Below, one piece after another: positions 29,719 to 38,087 of a DNA stretch of 64,000 bases; position 1 is the stretch's first letter, and each line of letters begins with the position of its first letter. Location: contig JAMPDC010000001.1 of assembly GCA_023665865.1 (NCBI GenBank), positions 2,302,021 to 2,366,020 on the forward strand, read 5' to 3'. Source of the DNA: Staphylococcus sp. Lineage in GTDB: Bacteria; Bacteroidota; Bacteroidia; Bacteroidales; Muribaculaceae. Position numbers and translations under genes: made by a program. A model generated the notes under the pieces. That model ran no database searches. It was not told the DNA's origin and saw nothing but the letters and a program-made list of their open reading frames with translations.

Positions 29719-29750
29719 TTTGCAATTTCAAAAATAAATTATTACATTTG
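29719..29750 (+). promoter_or_regulatory. Promoter of the HTH regulator gene
   Basis: TTTG (29719-29722), 20 bp, TACATTTG (29743-29750), an exact Bacteroidota promoter. Predicted start near 29754. Both elements overlap copies of the TTTGCAA motif. Confidence 0.75.
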
Positions 29751-29768
29751 CAATCGAATTACAAACAT

Positions 29769-29784
29769 AAACTTACATAAGTTT
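29769..29784 (+). promoter_or_regulatory. Inverted repeat in the 5' leader of the HTH gene
   Basis: AAACTT, 4-nt spacer, AAGTTT, lying between the predicted transcription start and the ATG at 29790. The position suits an autoregulatory operator or a small translation-controlling hairpin. Confidence 0.4.
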
Positions 29785-29789
29785 GCATT

Positions 29790-30380
29790 ATGGATCTCGT
29801 TTCAAGACTAAAACGCTACCTCGACTATCGGCAAATCAGCGTGACGCAGTTTGCAGATGAGTGCAATATCCCCCGCCCGACAGGCAGTCAGCTGCTTGCC
29901 GGACGCAACAAAAAGGTGAGCGACGAAATCATCGGGAAAATCCACCTCGCCTACCCCGAGCTTAACATCGTATGGCTGATGTTTGGCGAAGGGAATATGG
30001 TGACGGATGAAAATATCAAAATCTCAGCGCCCCAAAATGGCGCAAAAGACGCTACGGCAGAAGCTGAAGTCTCTATTTCACAGCCGATTGATTTTGGCGT
30101 AGACTTCAATGAAAACCTCGTCGAAGAAGAGGAAGAAGATAATCCGGACTCGCAAACCGCCAATACATTCACATTTTCCACCCCGGCAGCGTCAGTCTCT
30201 GAAGAGGAGCAATCGGCAAGAGATTCAGCAGCGACCAATGAGAGTCAAGACGAACAACCGGCTCGGCATGCGACGTCGCGCTACGGGAAGCGCGTCACAG
30301 GCATCGTGGTCTATTATGATGACAACACCTACGAGTCCTTTATCCCCGACCCCAACCACGGGCATCCGTTCATGAGATAA
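29790..30380 (+). CDS. HTH (XRE-like) regulator with disordered middle
   Basis: Putative DNA-binding protein of 196 aa. The N-terminal region (about 1-65) is a Cro/XRE-like helix-turn-helix: LKRYLDYRQISVTQFADECN, RPTGSQLLAGRNKKVS and LNIVWLMFGEGNMV. Residues 75-160 are acidic, low-complexity and probably disordered (EEEEED, then Ser/Ala/Gln-rich). A short conserved-looking C-terminus ends RVTGIVVYYDDNTYESFIPD. I recognise the N-terminal type from other Bacteroidales but know no defined target. Its long AT-rich upstream region has repeated motifs that may be its sites. Confidence 0.75.
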   Translation: MDLVSRLKRYLDYRQISVTQFADECNIPRPTGSQLLAGRNKKVSDEIIGKIHLAYPELNIVWLMFGEGNMVTDENIKISAPQNGAKDATAEAEVSISQPIDFGVDFNENLVEEEEEDNPDSQTANTFTFSTPAASVSEEEQSARDSAATNESQDEQPARHATSRYGKRVTGIVVYYDDNTYESFIPDPNHGHPFMR

Positions 30381-30424
30381 TCCATTTTATCTTTAAAAGA
30401 TTCGCCCACGGAAATCGCGTGCTT

Positions 30425-30455
30425 TTGGCAGTGTGGGAGATTCTAAGTAATTTTG
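30425..30455 (+). promoter_or_regulatory. Promoter of the ABC-F gene
   Basis: TTG (30425-30427, within TTTTG), 20 bp, TAATTTTG (30448-30455), exact consensus. Predicted start near 30459, about 52 nt before the ATG. Confidence 0.7.
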
Positions 30456-30510
30456 CAAGTCCGTTGGAAAAACTGACCACGAATCTCATACACTATCCCC
30501 ACCATCAACG

Positions 30511-32502
30511 ATGAGCATCTCCATCAACAGCCTGAAAGTAGAGTTCAGCGCAAAATGTCTATTTGACAATATATCATATATAATAAACCGGAAGGACAAG
30601 ATAGCGCTTGTAGGCAAAAACGGAGCCGGCAAGTCGACCATGCTTAAAATCATCGCCGGACTTCAGAAACCGACTTCAGGAAATGTCTCCATGCCGCGCG
30701 ACACGACCGTCGGCTACCTACCCCAGCACATAACGGTAAGCGATACTTCGACCGTGATCGACGAAGTCAGGAGTGCGTTCAGCCATGTCGACAAAATGAA
30801 AGAACGCCTCGATGAACTCAACAACGAGCTGGCTTCGCGCACCGACTACGAGTCAGAATCATACCAGGAACTTATCGAAGCCATGACATCGCTCACCGAC
30901 CGGCTGGCAATGGAAGAGAGCGACAACTTTGAGGCTGAGATCGAGAAAACCCTCGTCGGCCTCGGCTTCCTGCGGTCGGATTTCAATCGCCCGACCTCAG
31001 AATTTTCCGGCGGTTGGCGCATGCGCATCGAACTTGCCAAAATCCTCCTGCGTCGCCCCGATGTGCTTCTGCTCGACGAGCCGACAAACCATCTTGACAT
31101 TGAATCTATCCAATGGCTTGAAAACTTCCTTATCACTAAAGCCAACGCTGTGGTGCTCGTCAGCCACGACCGCGCGTTCATAGACAATGTCACCAACCGC
31201 ACGATCGAGATCTCACTTGGAAAGATCTACGACTACTCCGTCAACTATTCAAAATATCTTGTGCTCCGTCAGGAAAGACTCGAGCAACAGATGCGAGCCT
31301 ATCAGAACCAGCAGAAGATGATCCAGGAGACTGAAGACTTCATTGAGCGCTTCCGCTACAAAGCCACCAAAAGCGTGCAGGTGCAGAGCCGCATCAAACA
31401 ACTTGCGAAAATCGAGCGCATAGAAGTGGACGAAGTCGACACCTCGCATCTCAACTTAAAATTCCCTCCGGCCCCCAGATCCGGCGACTACCCGGTGATC
31501 GCCGACAATGTAGGCAAGGCCTATGGTAACCATCAGGTATTCGACCATGCGACATTCACAATCAAGCGTGGCGAAAAAGTAGCCTTTGTCGGCAAAAACG
31601 GCGAGGGAAAATCAACGCTCGTCAAATGTATCATGGGTGAGATACCATTTTCAGGCACACTCAAAATCGGCCACAATGTCCAGATCGGATATTTTGCCCA
31701 AAACCAGGCTACGCTACTCGACGAGGATGTCACGGTATTCGATACAATCGATCGTGTGGCAGTCGGAGACATCCGCACTAAAATCCGAGATATCCTCGGT
31801 GCATTCATGTTTGGTGGCGAGGCCTCTGATAAAAAAGTAAAGGTACTATCCGGAGGAGAGCGCACCCGTCTGGCGATGATCCGTCTACTGCTCGAACCGG
31901 TCAATCTGCTGATACTTGACGAGCCGACGAACCATCTTGACATGAAGACGAAGGATATCCTCAAGCAGGCCATAACGGATTTCAACGGGACAGTCATCGT
32001 CGTCAGCCACGACCGAGAGTTTCTTGACGGTCTTGTAGAGAAAGTCTATGAATTCGGAGGCGGAGAAGTGAAGGAGTGTCTGGGCGGCATCTATGAATTC
32101 CTCGAGAAAAAGAAGCTCGCCAATCTCAACGAGCTCGAGCGAAACACCGTCCGCCCTACAGCGACAGCCAAAGAAAGCAACGAGCAGAAAAGCGCGTCAA
32201 AAAATGCCGCTGCCAATCAATCGCAAAACAGTCCGACGCAGGATGCACCGACACGGAAACTATCTTACGCGGAACAACGGGAGCATGAAAAACTCGTCAG
32301 GAAAGCCCGCAAAAAAGTAGAGGAAGCTGAGGCGGAAATCGCACGTCTCGAAGGAGAGATTGCTGAAATCGAATCGACAATCGCGGCGGGAAATCCCCCG
32401 GCAGATATCTATGACCGACATGCAGCAACAACCAAACAGCTCGAAAACGCAATGTCGCTTTGGGAACTTGCCTCAATGGAATATGAGGAGATTTCCAAAT
32501 AG
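30511..32502 (+). CDS. ABC-F family ATPase
   Basis: Cytoplasmic protein of 663 aa with two ATP-binding domains and no membrane part, the ABC-F design of ribosome-associated translation factors. Domain 1 has Walker A GKNGAGKST, signature FSGGWRMR and Walker B LLLDEPTNHLD. The linker (about 245-310) is the charged P-site tRNA-interacting motif region. Domain 2 has GKNGEGKST, LSGGERTR and LILDEPTNHLD. A variable stretch (about 530-590) and a C-terminal coiled coil (about 590-655) follow, as in Uup/YheS-like members. Antibiotic resistance cannot be claimed. A two-sided terminator lies 25 bp after the stop. Confidence 0.92.
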   Translation: MSISINSLKVEFSAKCLFDNISYIINRKDKIALVGKNGAGKSTMLKIIAGLQKPTSGNVSMPRDTTVGYLPQHITVSDTSTVIDEVRSAFSHVDKMKERLDELNNELASRTDYESESYQELIEAMTSLTDRLAMEESDNFEAEIEKTLVGLGFLRSDFNRPTSEFSGGWRMRIELAKILLRRPDVLLLDEPTNHLDIESIQWLENFLITKANAVVLVSHDRAFIDNVTNRTIEISLGKIYDYSVNYSKYLVLRQERLEQQMRAYQNQQKMIQETEDFIERFRYKATKSVQVQSRIKQLAKIERIEVDEVDTSHLNLKFPPAPRSGDYPVIADNVGKAYGNHQVFDHATFTIKRGEKVAFVGKNGEGKSTLVKCIMGEIPFSGTLKIGHNVQIGYFAQNQATLLDEDVTVFDTIDRVAVGDIRTKIRDILGAFMFGGEASDKKVKVLSGGERTRLAMIRLLLEPVNLLILDEPTNHLDMKTKDILKQAITDFNGTVIVVSHDREFLDGLVEKVYEFGGGEVKECLGGIYEFLEKKKLANLNELERNTVRPTATAKESNEQKSASKNAAANQSQNSPTQDAPTRKLSYAEQREHEKLVRKARKKVEEAEAEIARLEGEIAEIESTIAAGNPPADIYDRHAATTKQLENAMSLWELASMEYEEISK

Positions 32503-32526
32503 GATAACACGCTTACAAAAAAGAAA

Positions 32527-32581
32527 ACAGCAGTCACGATGCCCGCCATTAACAGACAAGCATCGTGACTGCTGTTTTTTT
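32527..32581. terminator. Bidirectional terminator between ABC-F and cvfB
   Basis: A 16-bp perfect stem (32527-32542 with 32560-32575; arm ACAGCAGTCACGATGC), 17-nt loop, T-run after it on the plus strand (to 32581) and an A-rich run before it that gives U residues on the minus strand. It serves the two convergent genes. Confidence 0.92.
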
Positions 32582-32606
32582 ATATTCTTGCAATAATACG
32601 TTGCGG

Positions 32607-33458
32607 TCAGCCGACTTGCTCCTCTACAAGACGGATTCCTCCATCAGAGATTGTTATCTTGCGCTGCTTGTAGAGATGGCCGATGGCTTTTTTGAAATCT
32701 TTCTTCGAACACTGGAACGTTGCGCGGATAGTTTCCGGCGACGCCGAGTCGGAGATCGGCAGGAAGCACCCCGGCTGGTCGGCGAGACGCTTGACGATTC
32801 TTTCCATCAGAGCATCAACACGACCATCGTTCACTCCACTCATGACGAGATCTATCTTACCATCCTCACGGATCTGCTTGACATAGGCAGCCATGGGGGT
32901 GCCTATCTCCAAAGGCGCATAAAGCTCGTTCTCATAGATCATGCCATGAAAAAGATTGTCGACGATAGCCTTATAGCCAAGTTCAGTATGCTTATAGATC
33001 AAGGCCTCCACTTTCTGGCCAAGTTTGTAGGCCGGATAGCGGTTTCCAATGAATTTGTCAATTTTGGCCGAAGCCACCACCCTCTTGGTCGCATCGTCGA
33101 GATAGACATAGACGAGCACTACCATGCCGCGCGACAGTTTCACTTTCTGTTCGCTAAAAGGGACAAGCAGTTCTTTGCCAATCAGACCCCAATCAAGGAA
33201 AGCTCCGGTTTTGTTGACCTGAGTGACCTGGAGATAAGCGAACTCACCTACTTCCGCGAATGGATGCTCGGTTGTGGCAACGGGGCGGTCTTCTGAATCT
33301 TTATAGACGAAAACCTCGATGTCGCTCCCGGGTTGAAGGGGCGCGGTGATGTAGCGTGCAGGCAAAAGCACCTGATTGCCTTCATTGTCTTCGAGGTATG
33401 CACCGAAATCCACATTGTGGGAGACGTGCAGAGAATTATATTTCCCGATCTTTAGCAT
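32607..33458 (-). CDS. cvfB: S1-like RNA-binding protein CvfB
   Basis: Cytoplasmic protein of 283 aa of the CvfB/YitL family, with three S1-type OB domains in series (about 5-60, 70-135, 150-210) and a C-terminal winged helix (about 225-280, ending KKAIGHLYKQRKITISDGGIRL). Family marks include FGAYLEDNEGNQVLLP and TGAFLDWGLIGKELLVPF. Family members affect virulence gene expression in Gram-positives; the role here is unknown. It diverges from rsmG, with -7-like boxes for both directions in the gap (33490-33497 minus, 33521-33528 plus). Confidence 0.9.
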   Translation of the reverse strand: MLKIGKYNSLHVSHNVDFGAYLEDNEGNQVLLPARYITAPLQPGSDIEVFVYKDSEDRPVATTEHPFAEVGEFAYLQVTQVNKTGAFLDWGLIGKELLVPFSEQKVKLSRGMVVLVYVYLDDATKRVVASAKIDKFIGNRYPAYKLGQKVEALIYKHTELGYKAIVDNLFHGMIYENELYAPLEIGTPMAAYVKQIREDGKIDLVMSGVNDGRVDALMERIVKRLADQPGCFLPISDSASPETIRATFQCSKKDFKKAIGHLYKQRKITISDGGIRLVEEQVG

Positions 33459-33533
33459 TACAGTTATGTTACTTTCTTAATTTTTTCAGCAAATTTAAGC
33501 CAAAATTCACAAATTACCTATAATTTTGCAGAA

Positions 33534-33545
33534 TGGAATATTCCA
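33534..33545 (+). promoter_or_regulatory. Palindrome in the rsmG leader
   Basis: Perfect 12-bp palindrome TGGAATATTCCA just after the start predicted from the TAATTTTG box at 33521-33528. It may be an operator; no regulator is assigned. Confidence 0.35.
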
Positions 33546-33625
33546 AACCGCAAAAAGATGTCTGTTTGAAGTATAAACATCCGACATCATAGAATTGTTA
33601 ATCAAAAACCACACCGGTACAACAA

Positions 33626-34246
33626 ATGGACGAAATCCTGAAATATTTTCCCAATCTTACACAAAGTCAGCTTGAACGTTTCCAAGCCTTAGGACAACTG
33701 TATCCCGAATGGAATGACAAGATCAATGTCATCTCACGCAAGGATATTGACAATCTGTATTGTCATCATATCCTCCACTCGCTTGCGATCGCCAAGTTCA
33801 TCACACCTGTTGATGGGACTCAGATAATTGATCTCGGTACCGGTGGAGGATTTCCCGGGATTCCGCTCGCCATCTACTGGCCCCAATGCAGATTTCATCT
33901 GATCGACCGCATCGGGAAAAAAATCAAGGTTGCATCATCAATAGCCGAGTCGCTGGGACTTGACAATGTGACGTTTCAACACGGCGACATGGGCGAATGT
34001 AAAATCAAGGCGGACTATGTGGTCTCGCGCGCAGTCATGCAGCTTGACGAACTCGTAAAAATCGTCAGCCGTAACATAAGTGACAAAAACCAGAACCGTC
34101 TGCCGAACGGCCTCATCTGTCTGAAAGGCGGAGAACTCGCAAGCGAGCTGGGACGAGTGAGACGCCCGGTGCTCGACGTTCCCCTAAGCGACTATTTCAG
34201 CGATGAATATTTCAAGACAAAAGATTTAATCTATGTAGAGCTATGA
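33626..34246 (+). CDS. rsmG: 16S rRNA m7G527 methyltransferase RsmG
   Basis: SAM-dependent methylase that modifies G527 of 16S rRNA. Family motifs are KINVISRKDIDNLYCHHILHS, IDLGTGGGFPGIPLAI (SAM loop), and YVVSRAVMQLDEL. The length of 206 aa is normal. It overlaps the downstream metallo-hydrolase by 4 bp (ATGA), so translation is coupled. Confidence 0.95.
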   Translation: MDEILKYFPNLTQSQLERFQALGQLYPEWNDKINVISRKDIDNLYCHHILHSLAIAKFITPVDGTQIIDLGTGGGFPGIPLAIYWPQCRFHLIDRIGKKIKVASSIAESLGLDNVTFQHGDMGECKIKADYVVSRAVMQLDELVKIVSRNISDKNQNRLPNGLICLKGGELASELGRVRRPVLDVPLSDYFSDEYFKTKDLIYVEL

Positions 34247-34884
34247 ACGTAAGTAGATTTGTATTTAATATGTTCGGGATCAACACATATATATTATGGG
34301 ATCCCGAATCGCATGAGGCCGCTATCGTCGACCCGGGAATGATCGACGATCAGGAACGGCAGGCACTCGACGGTTTCGTTGAAAGAAACAGTCTTAAAGT
34401 GACACATCTAATCAACACACACGCACACCTTGACCACATATTTGGCAATGCGTATGTAAAAGACAGATACGGTCTGAAGATCGAGGGCAATCCGGCCGAC
34501 AAATTTCTTGCCGAGACTCTGCCGGAACAAGGAGCGCGGTTTGGGCTCCGCATGGCATTGCAGCCGACCGAGATTGAAGCAGAGCTTAACGACGGCGATA
34601 CAATCATGATCGGCAAAGAGAAAATCGAAGTGCTCGGCGTGCCCGGTCACTCTCCAGGCGGAATAGCTCTCTACTGCCCTGCTTCAAACTTTGTCATCAC
34701 CGGCGACACCCTATTCCAAGGCTCGATCGGACGTACAGATCTGCCGCAGGGTGACTATGGCACTCTCGTCAACGCTATTAGAGAGAAGCTGCTCACACTC
34801 CCCGACCACACGTCTGTGTTGCCGGGCCATGGAGGGGAAACCACCATAGGATATGAGAAAAAATCGAATCCCTTCATAAAATAA
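34243..34884 (+). CDS. MBL-fold metallo-hydrolase (glyoxalase II-like)
   Basis: Cytoplasmic hydrolase of 213 aa with the metallo-beta-lactamase fold. Zinc ligands are in NTHAHLDHIFG (HxHxDH), GHSPGG, FVITGDTLF and LPGHGGETT. This small form resembles YcbL-type glyoxalase II enzymes; the substrate is unknown. It overlaps rsmG by 4 bp. Confidence 0.9.
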   Translation: MNVSRFVFNMFGINTYILWDPESHEAAIVDPGMIDDQERQALDGFVERNSLKVTHLINTHAHLDHIFGNAYVKDRYGLKIEGNPADKFLAETLPEQGARFGLRMALQPTEIEAELNDGDTIMIGKEKIEVLGVPGHSPGGIALYCPASNFVITGDTLFQGSIGRTDLPQGDYGTLVNAIREKLLTLPDHTSVLPGHGGETTIGYEKKSNPFIK

Positions 34885-35016
34885 TTAAGGAAATTTTTCT
34901 TTAATTGATTTAAATCATATATATTTGCAACTGAAATGACAGAGCCATGCGCCGCCCTGTGCTGCATGCCGTCTGTCTATCAAAAGAAATAATCAACGTT
35001 AATAGGCAACATTGCT

Positions 35017-36915
35017 ATGACACGACCAAAACTCAAAATCCGCGACTTGACGTTGCGCGACGGACAGCAGTCACTTTTCGCAACACGTATGAACCAGGAA
35101 ACAATCAATGAATTGCTTCCTTTCTACGAGGATGCCAACTTCCACATCATGGAAGTCTGGGGAGGAGCAGTTCCCGACTCGATCATGCGCTACCTCGGCG
35201 AGTCGCCATGGGAACGTCTGCGTATTTTCTCCAAAGCTATGGATTCGAAGAGCGATAAACCCAAGTCGCTTCTTTCGGCTCTCTCACGCGGACGTAACCT
35301 CTTCGGCTATGTACCGTATCCCGATTCAGTTCTTGAAGGTTTTTACAAAGAAGCTATCGCCAACGGCCTCAATGTAATGCGTATATTTGATGCTCTCAAC
35401 GACATCGACAATGTAAAAGAGTCAATCCGCCTTATCAATCAGCTCGGAGGCATCGCCGACGGCGCCGTCTGCTACACCGTAGATCCCAAGCCGGAAACTC
35501 CGGTTAAAGAAGGCGGTCTGTTCGGAAAGCTCAAATCTATGTTCGGTGGCAAGGATAATGGCCCTCAGCCTATATTCACTGACGAATATTTCGTTGACAA
35601 AGCGCGTCAGATGGAGGCACTCGGTGCCAAGATCATCACTCTTAAGGATATGGCAGGTCTTGTCAATCCGATGCGTGCCGCATCAATCATCTCAGCGCTC
35701 AAGCGCACAGTGAAGGTGCCTGTTGACTTCCATACCCATTGCACCCCGGGTTATGGCCTGGCCTCTTCCCTTATGGCTATCCTCAACGGTGTGGATATTC
35801 TCGACACCAATATCTGGTGGTTTGGCGGAGGTTCCGCTGCGCCTGCGATAGAACTGATATGGGTATTCTGCCAGCGTCTTGGCGTAGAAGTCGAAGTCAA
35901 CATGGAGGCTGTAGGCCGTATCCGTGGCAAACTTCTCGACGCACGCAAAGCACTCTCGCAGTTCGACCTCAACCGCGACCACATGCCTCGTCCGTTTGAT
36001 CCCCTCACCGATCAGCTTCCTCCCGAAATCCTCGCGCTCTTCGACAGCGCGATTGAATTTGCGAAAGCAGGTGATGAAAACGCGCTTCTTGATGCCTGCC
36101 ACAAGATCGAGGACTACTTCGGTTTCCCCAAACCCAACGAGCTTGTCAAGACTGCGGAAGTTCCCGGTGGCATGTACTCAAACATGGTGGCACAGTTGCG
36201 TGAACTCAAGAGCGAGGATCTGCTCGAGGATGCCATGCGCCTGATCCCGATGGTGCGCCGTGACGCAGGTTTGATTCCGCTTGTGACACCGACCAGCCAG
36301 ATTGTCGGCAACCAGGCTGTACTTGTGGCTCTTGACCGCAAAAATGGCAAACCCGACTACACTAATAAATCAAATCAGTTCATCTCGCTTGTCAAGGGAG
36401 AATATGGCAAGACACCTGTCGCCATCGATCCCGCTTTCAGAGAGAAAATCACAGGCAGCCCCGAAGAGAAGCCTTATGATGTCAGCAAATACAGCAAGCC
36501 GGAGAATCCCGAACTGCCCGAATTCGGAGGAAAGAAACTCGCGGCCAACAATGAGGAATATCTGTTGATAGAACTTCTTCCGGCAGTGGCAAAAGGCTTC
36601 CTCCGCCGCAAACGTGAGGCCGAATTCAACGCAGAAGAGGCATCAAAAGCCCCCGAAGTAGCCGTAGAGGAAACTGTGGCAACAGTTGAGCCTATCACCG
36701 GTCCTGTCATTGCAGCCCCCATGTGTGGACGCATTGTCGCCATCAACGTCAAACCGGGCCAGAAAGTGTCGAAAGGCGACACAGTATTGGTCTATGAGGC
36801 AATGAAGATGGAAAACGATGTCGAAGCTGAAAGAGACGGTGTCGTCAAGCGCATCCTTGTCAATCTTGACGAGCAGGTGGCGAATGATGCGCCTCTGATT
36901 GAATTTGAAGCATAA
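35017..36915 (+). CDS. Biotin-dependent oxaloacetate decarboxylase / pyruvate carboxylase subunit
   Basis: Carboxyltransferase of 632 aa. An HMGL-like TIM barrel (about 1-300: LKIRDLTLRDGQQSLFATRM at the start, NVMRIFDALND, TLKDMAGLVNP, VDFHTHCTPGYG) is followed by the conserved PYC/OADA helical domain (about 310-500) and a C-terminal biotinyl domain (about 560-632) with the biotin-accepting K597 in YEAMKMEND. A Gly/Lys-rich insertion (about 165-185, FGKLKSMFGGKDNG) sits inside the barrel. It may be OadA or the B subunit of a two-part pyruvate carboxylase. No decarboxylase beta/gamma subunit or biotin carboxylase lies nearby. A TATATTTG box is at 34920-34927. Confidence 0.88.
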   Translation: MTRPKLKIRDLTLRDGQQSLFATRMNQETINELLPFYEDANFHIMEVWGGAVPDSIMRYLGESPWERLRIFSKAMDSKSDKPKSLLSALSRGRNLFGYVPYPDSVLEGFYKEAIANGLNVMRIFDALNDIDNVKESIRLINQLGGIADGAVCYTVDPKPETPVKEGGLFGKLKSMFGGKDNGPQPIFTDEYFVDKARQMEALGAKIITLKDMAGLVNPMRAASIISALKRTVKVPVDFHTHCTPGYGLASSLMAILNGVDILDTNIWWFGGGSAAPAIELIWVFCQRLGVEVEVNMEAVGRIRGKLLDARKALSQFDLNRDHMPRPFDPLTDQLPPEILALFDSAIEFAKAGDENALLDACHKIEDYFGFPKPNELVKTAEVPGGMYSNMVAQLRELKSEDLLEDAMRLIPMVRRDAGLIPLVTPTSQIVGNQAVLVALDRKNGKPDYTNKSNQFISLVKGEYGKTPVAIDPAFREKITGSPEEKPYDVSKYSKPENPELPEFGGKKLAANNEEYLLIELLPAVAKGFLRRKREAEFNAEEASKAPEVAVEETVATVEPITGPVIAAPMCGRIVAINVKPGQKVSKGDTVLVYEAMKMENDVEAERDGVVKRILVNLDEQVANDAPLIEFEA

Positions 36916-36938
36916 TCCATACAGAGTAAACTAATGGC

Positions 36939-36973
36939 AAGAGGGGCGCTTTAATTCTAAAGCGGCCCCTCTT
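36939..36973 (+). terminator. Hairpin after the biotin-dependent enzyme gene
   Basis: Stem AAGAGGGGC-GCTTTA / TAAAGC-GGCCCCTCTT with one bulged G and a 4-nt loop, 24 bp after the stop. No T-run follows, so it may act as a 3' stabiliser or an imperfect terminator. Confidence 0.65.
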
Positions 36974-37009
36974 ACTGAATAATAATCATTTCAACTCTTA
37001 CTTATTTTT

Positions 37010-37612
37010 ATGAAATTACTGAAAGCACTTCTTCTTAGTCTTATCATGATTGCCGGTGCGGCAGTCCCCGCCCAGGCGCAATTTAAATTCGGCCCCAAGG
37101 TCGGTCTTACCGTCAATGATCTCCACTTCAACAAATCGGTAGTCGATGCTGATAACCAGACCGGCTGGACCGCAGGTCTCATGACTGAATTCACAGTGCC
37201 CGTCATCGGACTCGGCTTTGATCTCTCAGCAATGTATGTCCGCAGAAACGCACAGTTCCTCCAGGAGCAAAATCTCACTAAAGACAACCGTGACTACATT
37301 GAAATTCCCCTCAACCTCAAGTATAAATTCTCACTTCCTGTAGTCAGCAAGATTTTGGTCCCCTATCTTGGAGTCGGTCCGAGCGTTTCATTCCTCACCA
37401 GCCGCAAAAGCGTTGAAAATGCCTATAGAAACAAGTCGGTGGACTGGGCTCTTAACTTCGGCTTCGGCGTGCAACTCTTCAGCCACCTCGATGTGAATGC
37501 CCGCTATGGTCTCGGCCTCACCAAAGCCATCAATTCGTTCTCAGACAATGGAAACGCCGGCATTGAAGGCAAAAACCGATATTGGACAATCTCGCTCGCA
37601 TATCTTTTCTGA
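37010..37612 (+). CDS. Outer-membrane beta-barrel protein (PorT-like)
   Basis: Small outer-membrane protein of 200 aa. A signal peptide (residues 1-23, ending AQA) is followed by alternating amphipathic strands such as FKFGPKVGLTVNDLHF, YIEIPLNLKYKFSL and VPYLGVGPSVSFL, and it ends in the aromatic barrel signature SLAYLF. This matches the outer-membrane beta-barrel family common in Bacteroidota. Function unknown. Flanked by a hairpin upstream and a strong terminator downstream, it is likely monocistronic. Confidence 0.85.
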   Translation: MKLLKALLLSLIMIAGAAVPAQAQFKFGPKVGLTVNDLHFNKSVVDADNQTGWTAGLMTEFTVPVIGLGFDLSAMYVRRNAQFLQEQNLTKDNRDYIEIPLNLKYKFSLPVVSKILVPYLGVGPSVSFLTSRKSVENAYRNKSVDWALNFGFGVQLFSHLDVNARYGLGLTKAINSFSDNGNAGIEGKNRYWTISLAYLF

Positions 37613-37634
37613 TAAGACGGCTATCCAAAACTTA

Positions 37635-37682
37635 AGAAGAGATGAACACCCCGATTTTTCGGATGTTCATCTCTTCTTTTTG
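37635..37682 (+). terminator. Intrinsic terminator after the barrel gene
   Basis: A 14-bp stem AGAAGAGATGAACA (37635-37648) / TGTTCATCTCTTCT (37664-37677) with an inner CCGA/TCGG stem, followed by T residues. Confidence 0.9.
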
Positions 37683-37761
37683 GCTTCCATTATGTATTTA
37701 AGATACAAAAAATTATCGGCATCATGGAAAGACACCAATAATAGCTGTTTACAACGAATCA

Positions 37762-37785
37762 AGCCCGACGGGAATCCGCCGGGCT
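37762..37785 (-). terminator. Hairpin downstream of rpmH
   Basis: AGCCCG / CGGGCT with an A-C mismatch and inner CGG/CCG pairs, 4-nt loop, 36 nt beyond the rpmH stop on the minus strand. No T-run follows, so its role as terminator is tentative. Confidence 0.45.
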
Positions 37786-37820
37786 GATATTCTGTTGCAT
37801 AAAAAGCAATAGAGTTAAGA

Positions 37821-37976
37821 TTACTTGCCTGAGATGGAGTCAGATACAGTCAGACGAGCGCGGCCTTTAGCGCGGCGGCGAGCGAGGACTTTACGACCAT
37901 CGGGGGTAGACATGCGAGCACGGAAACCGTGTTTGTTAACTCTCTTTCTGTTAGAAGGTTGGAATGTTCTTTTCAT
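37821..37976 (-). CDS. rpmH: 50S ribosomal protein L34
   Basis: Small basic ribosomal protein of 51 aa. The translation begins [18 protein letters not shown] and contains [20 protein letters not shown], the L34 signature, ending SDSISGK. It has an exact consensus promoter upstream (38018-38048). The usual neighbours (rnpA, dnaA) are not adjacent here. Confidence 0.97.
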   Translation of the reverse strand: MKRTFQPSNRKRVNKHGFRARMSTPDGRKVLARRRAKGRARLTVSDSISGK

Positions 37977-38017
37977 TGCCGTATATGTTTATTTTTAATA
38001 TTCTACAATTCGAGGTG

Positions 38018-38048
38018 CAAATGTAAGAATAATATTTCATATAGGCAA
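38018..38048 (-). promoter_or_regulatory. rpmH promoter
   Basis: On the minus strand TTG (38046-38048, within TTTTG), 20 bp, TACATTTG (38018-38025), exact consensus. Predicted start near 38014, about 38 nt before the rpmH ATG. Confidence 0.75.
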
Positions 38049-38087
38049 AATATTTTCACATTTTCTAACACTTTTCTATCGCATAGC

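Larger units (their letters stand above)
28977..29789. other. AT-rich intergenic region with TTTGCAA cluster
   Basis: More than 800 bp with no convincing gene, distinctly AT-rich compared with its flanks. TTTGCAA occurs at 29181, 29225, 29684, 29719 and 29747, with near forms TTTGCAT near 29291 and at 29782 and ATGCAAA near 29653. ATTACATTTGCAA occurs at about 29175 and again at 29741. An inverted repeat TAGCGA / TCGCTA lies near 29312-29335. The promoter of the HTH gene is at its right end. I see no tRNA, no known RNA family and no ORF of normal size. Confidence 0.6.

Noticed and set aside
30511..32502. ABC-F gene as an antibiotic-resistance determinant
   Set aside because: The Uup/YheS-like C-terminal coiled coil and housekeeping context fit a general translation factor; nothing in the sequence supports a resistance subtype.
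32565..33296. 243-aa open frame on the plus strand
   Set aside because: Antisense to cvfB; the cvfB protein shows family-wide S1 motifs and the bidirectional terminator at 32527-32581 ends the plus-strand transcript before it.
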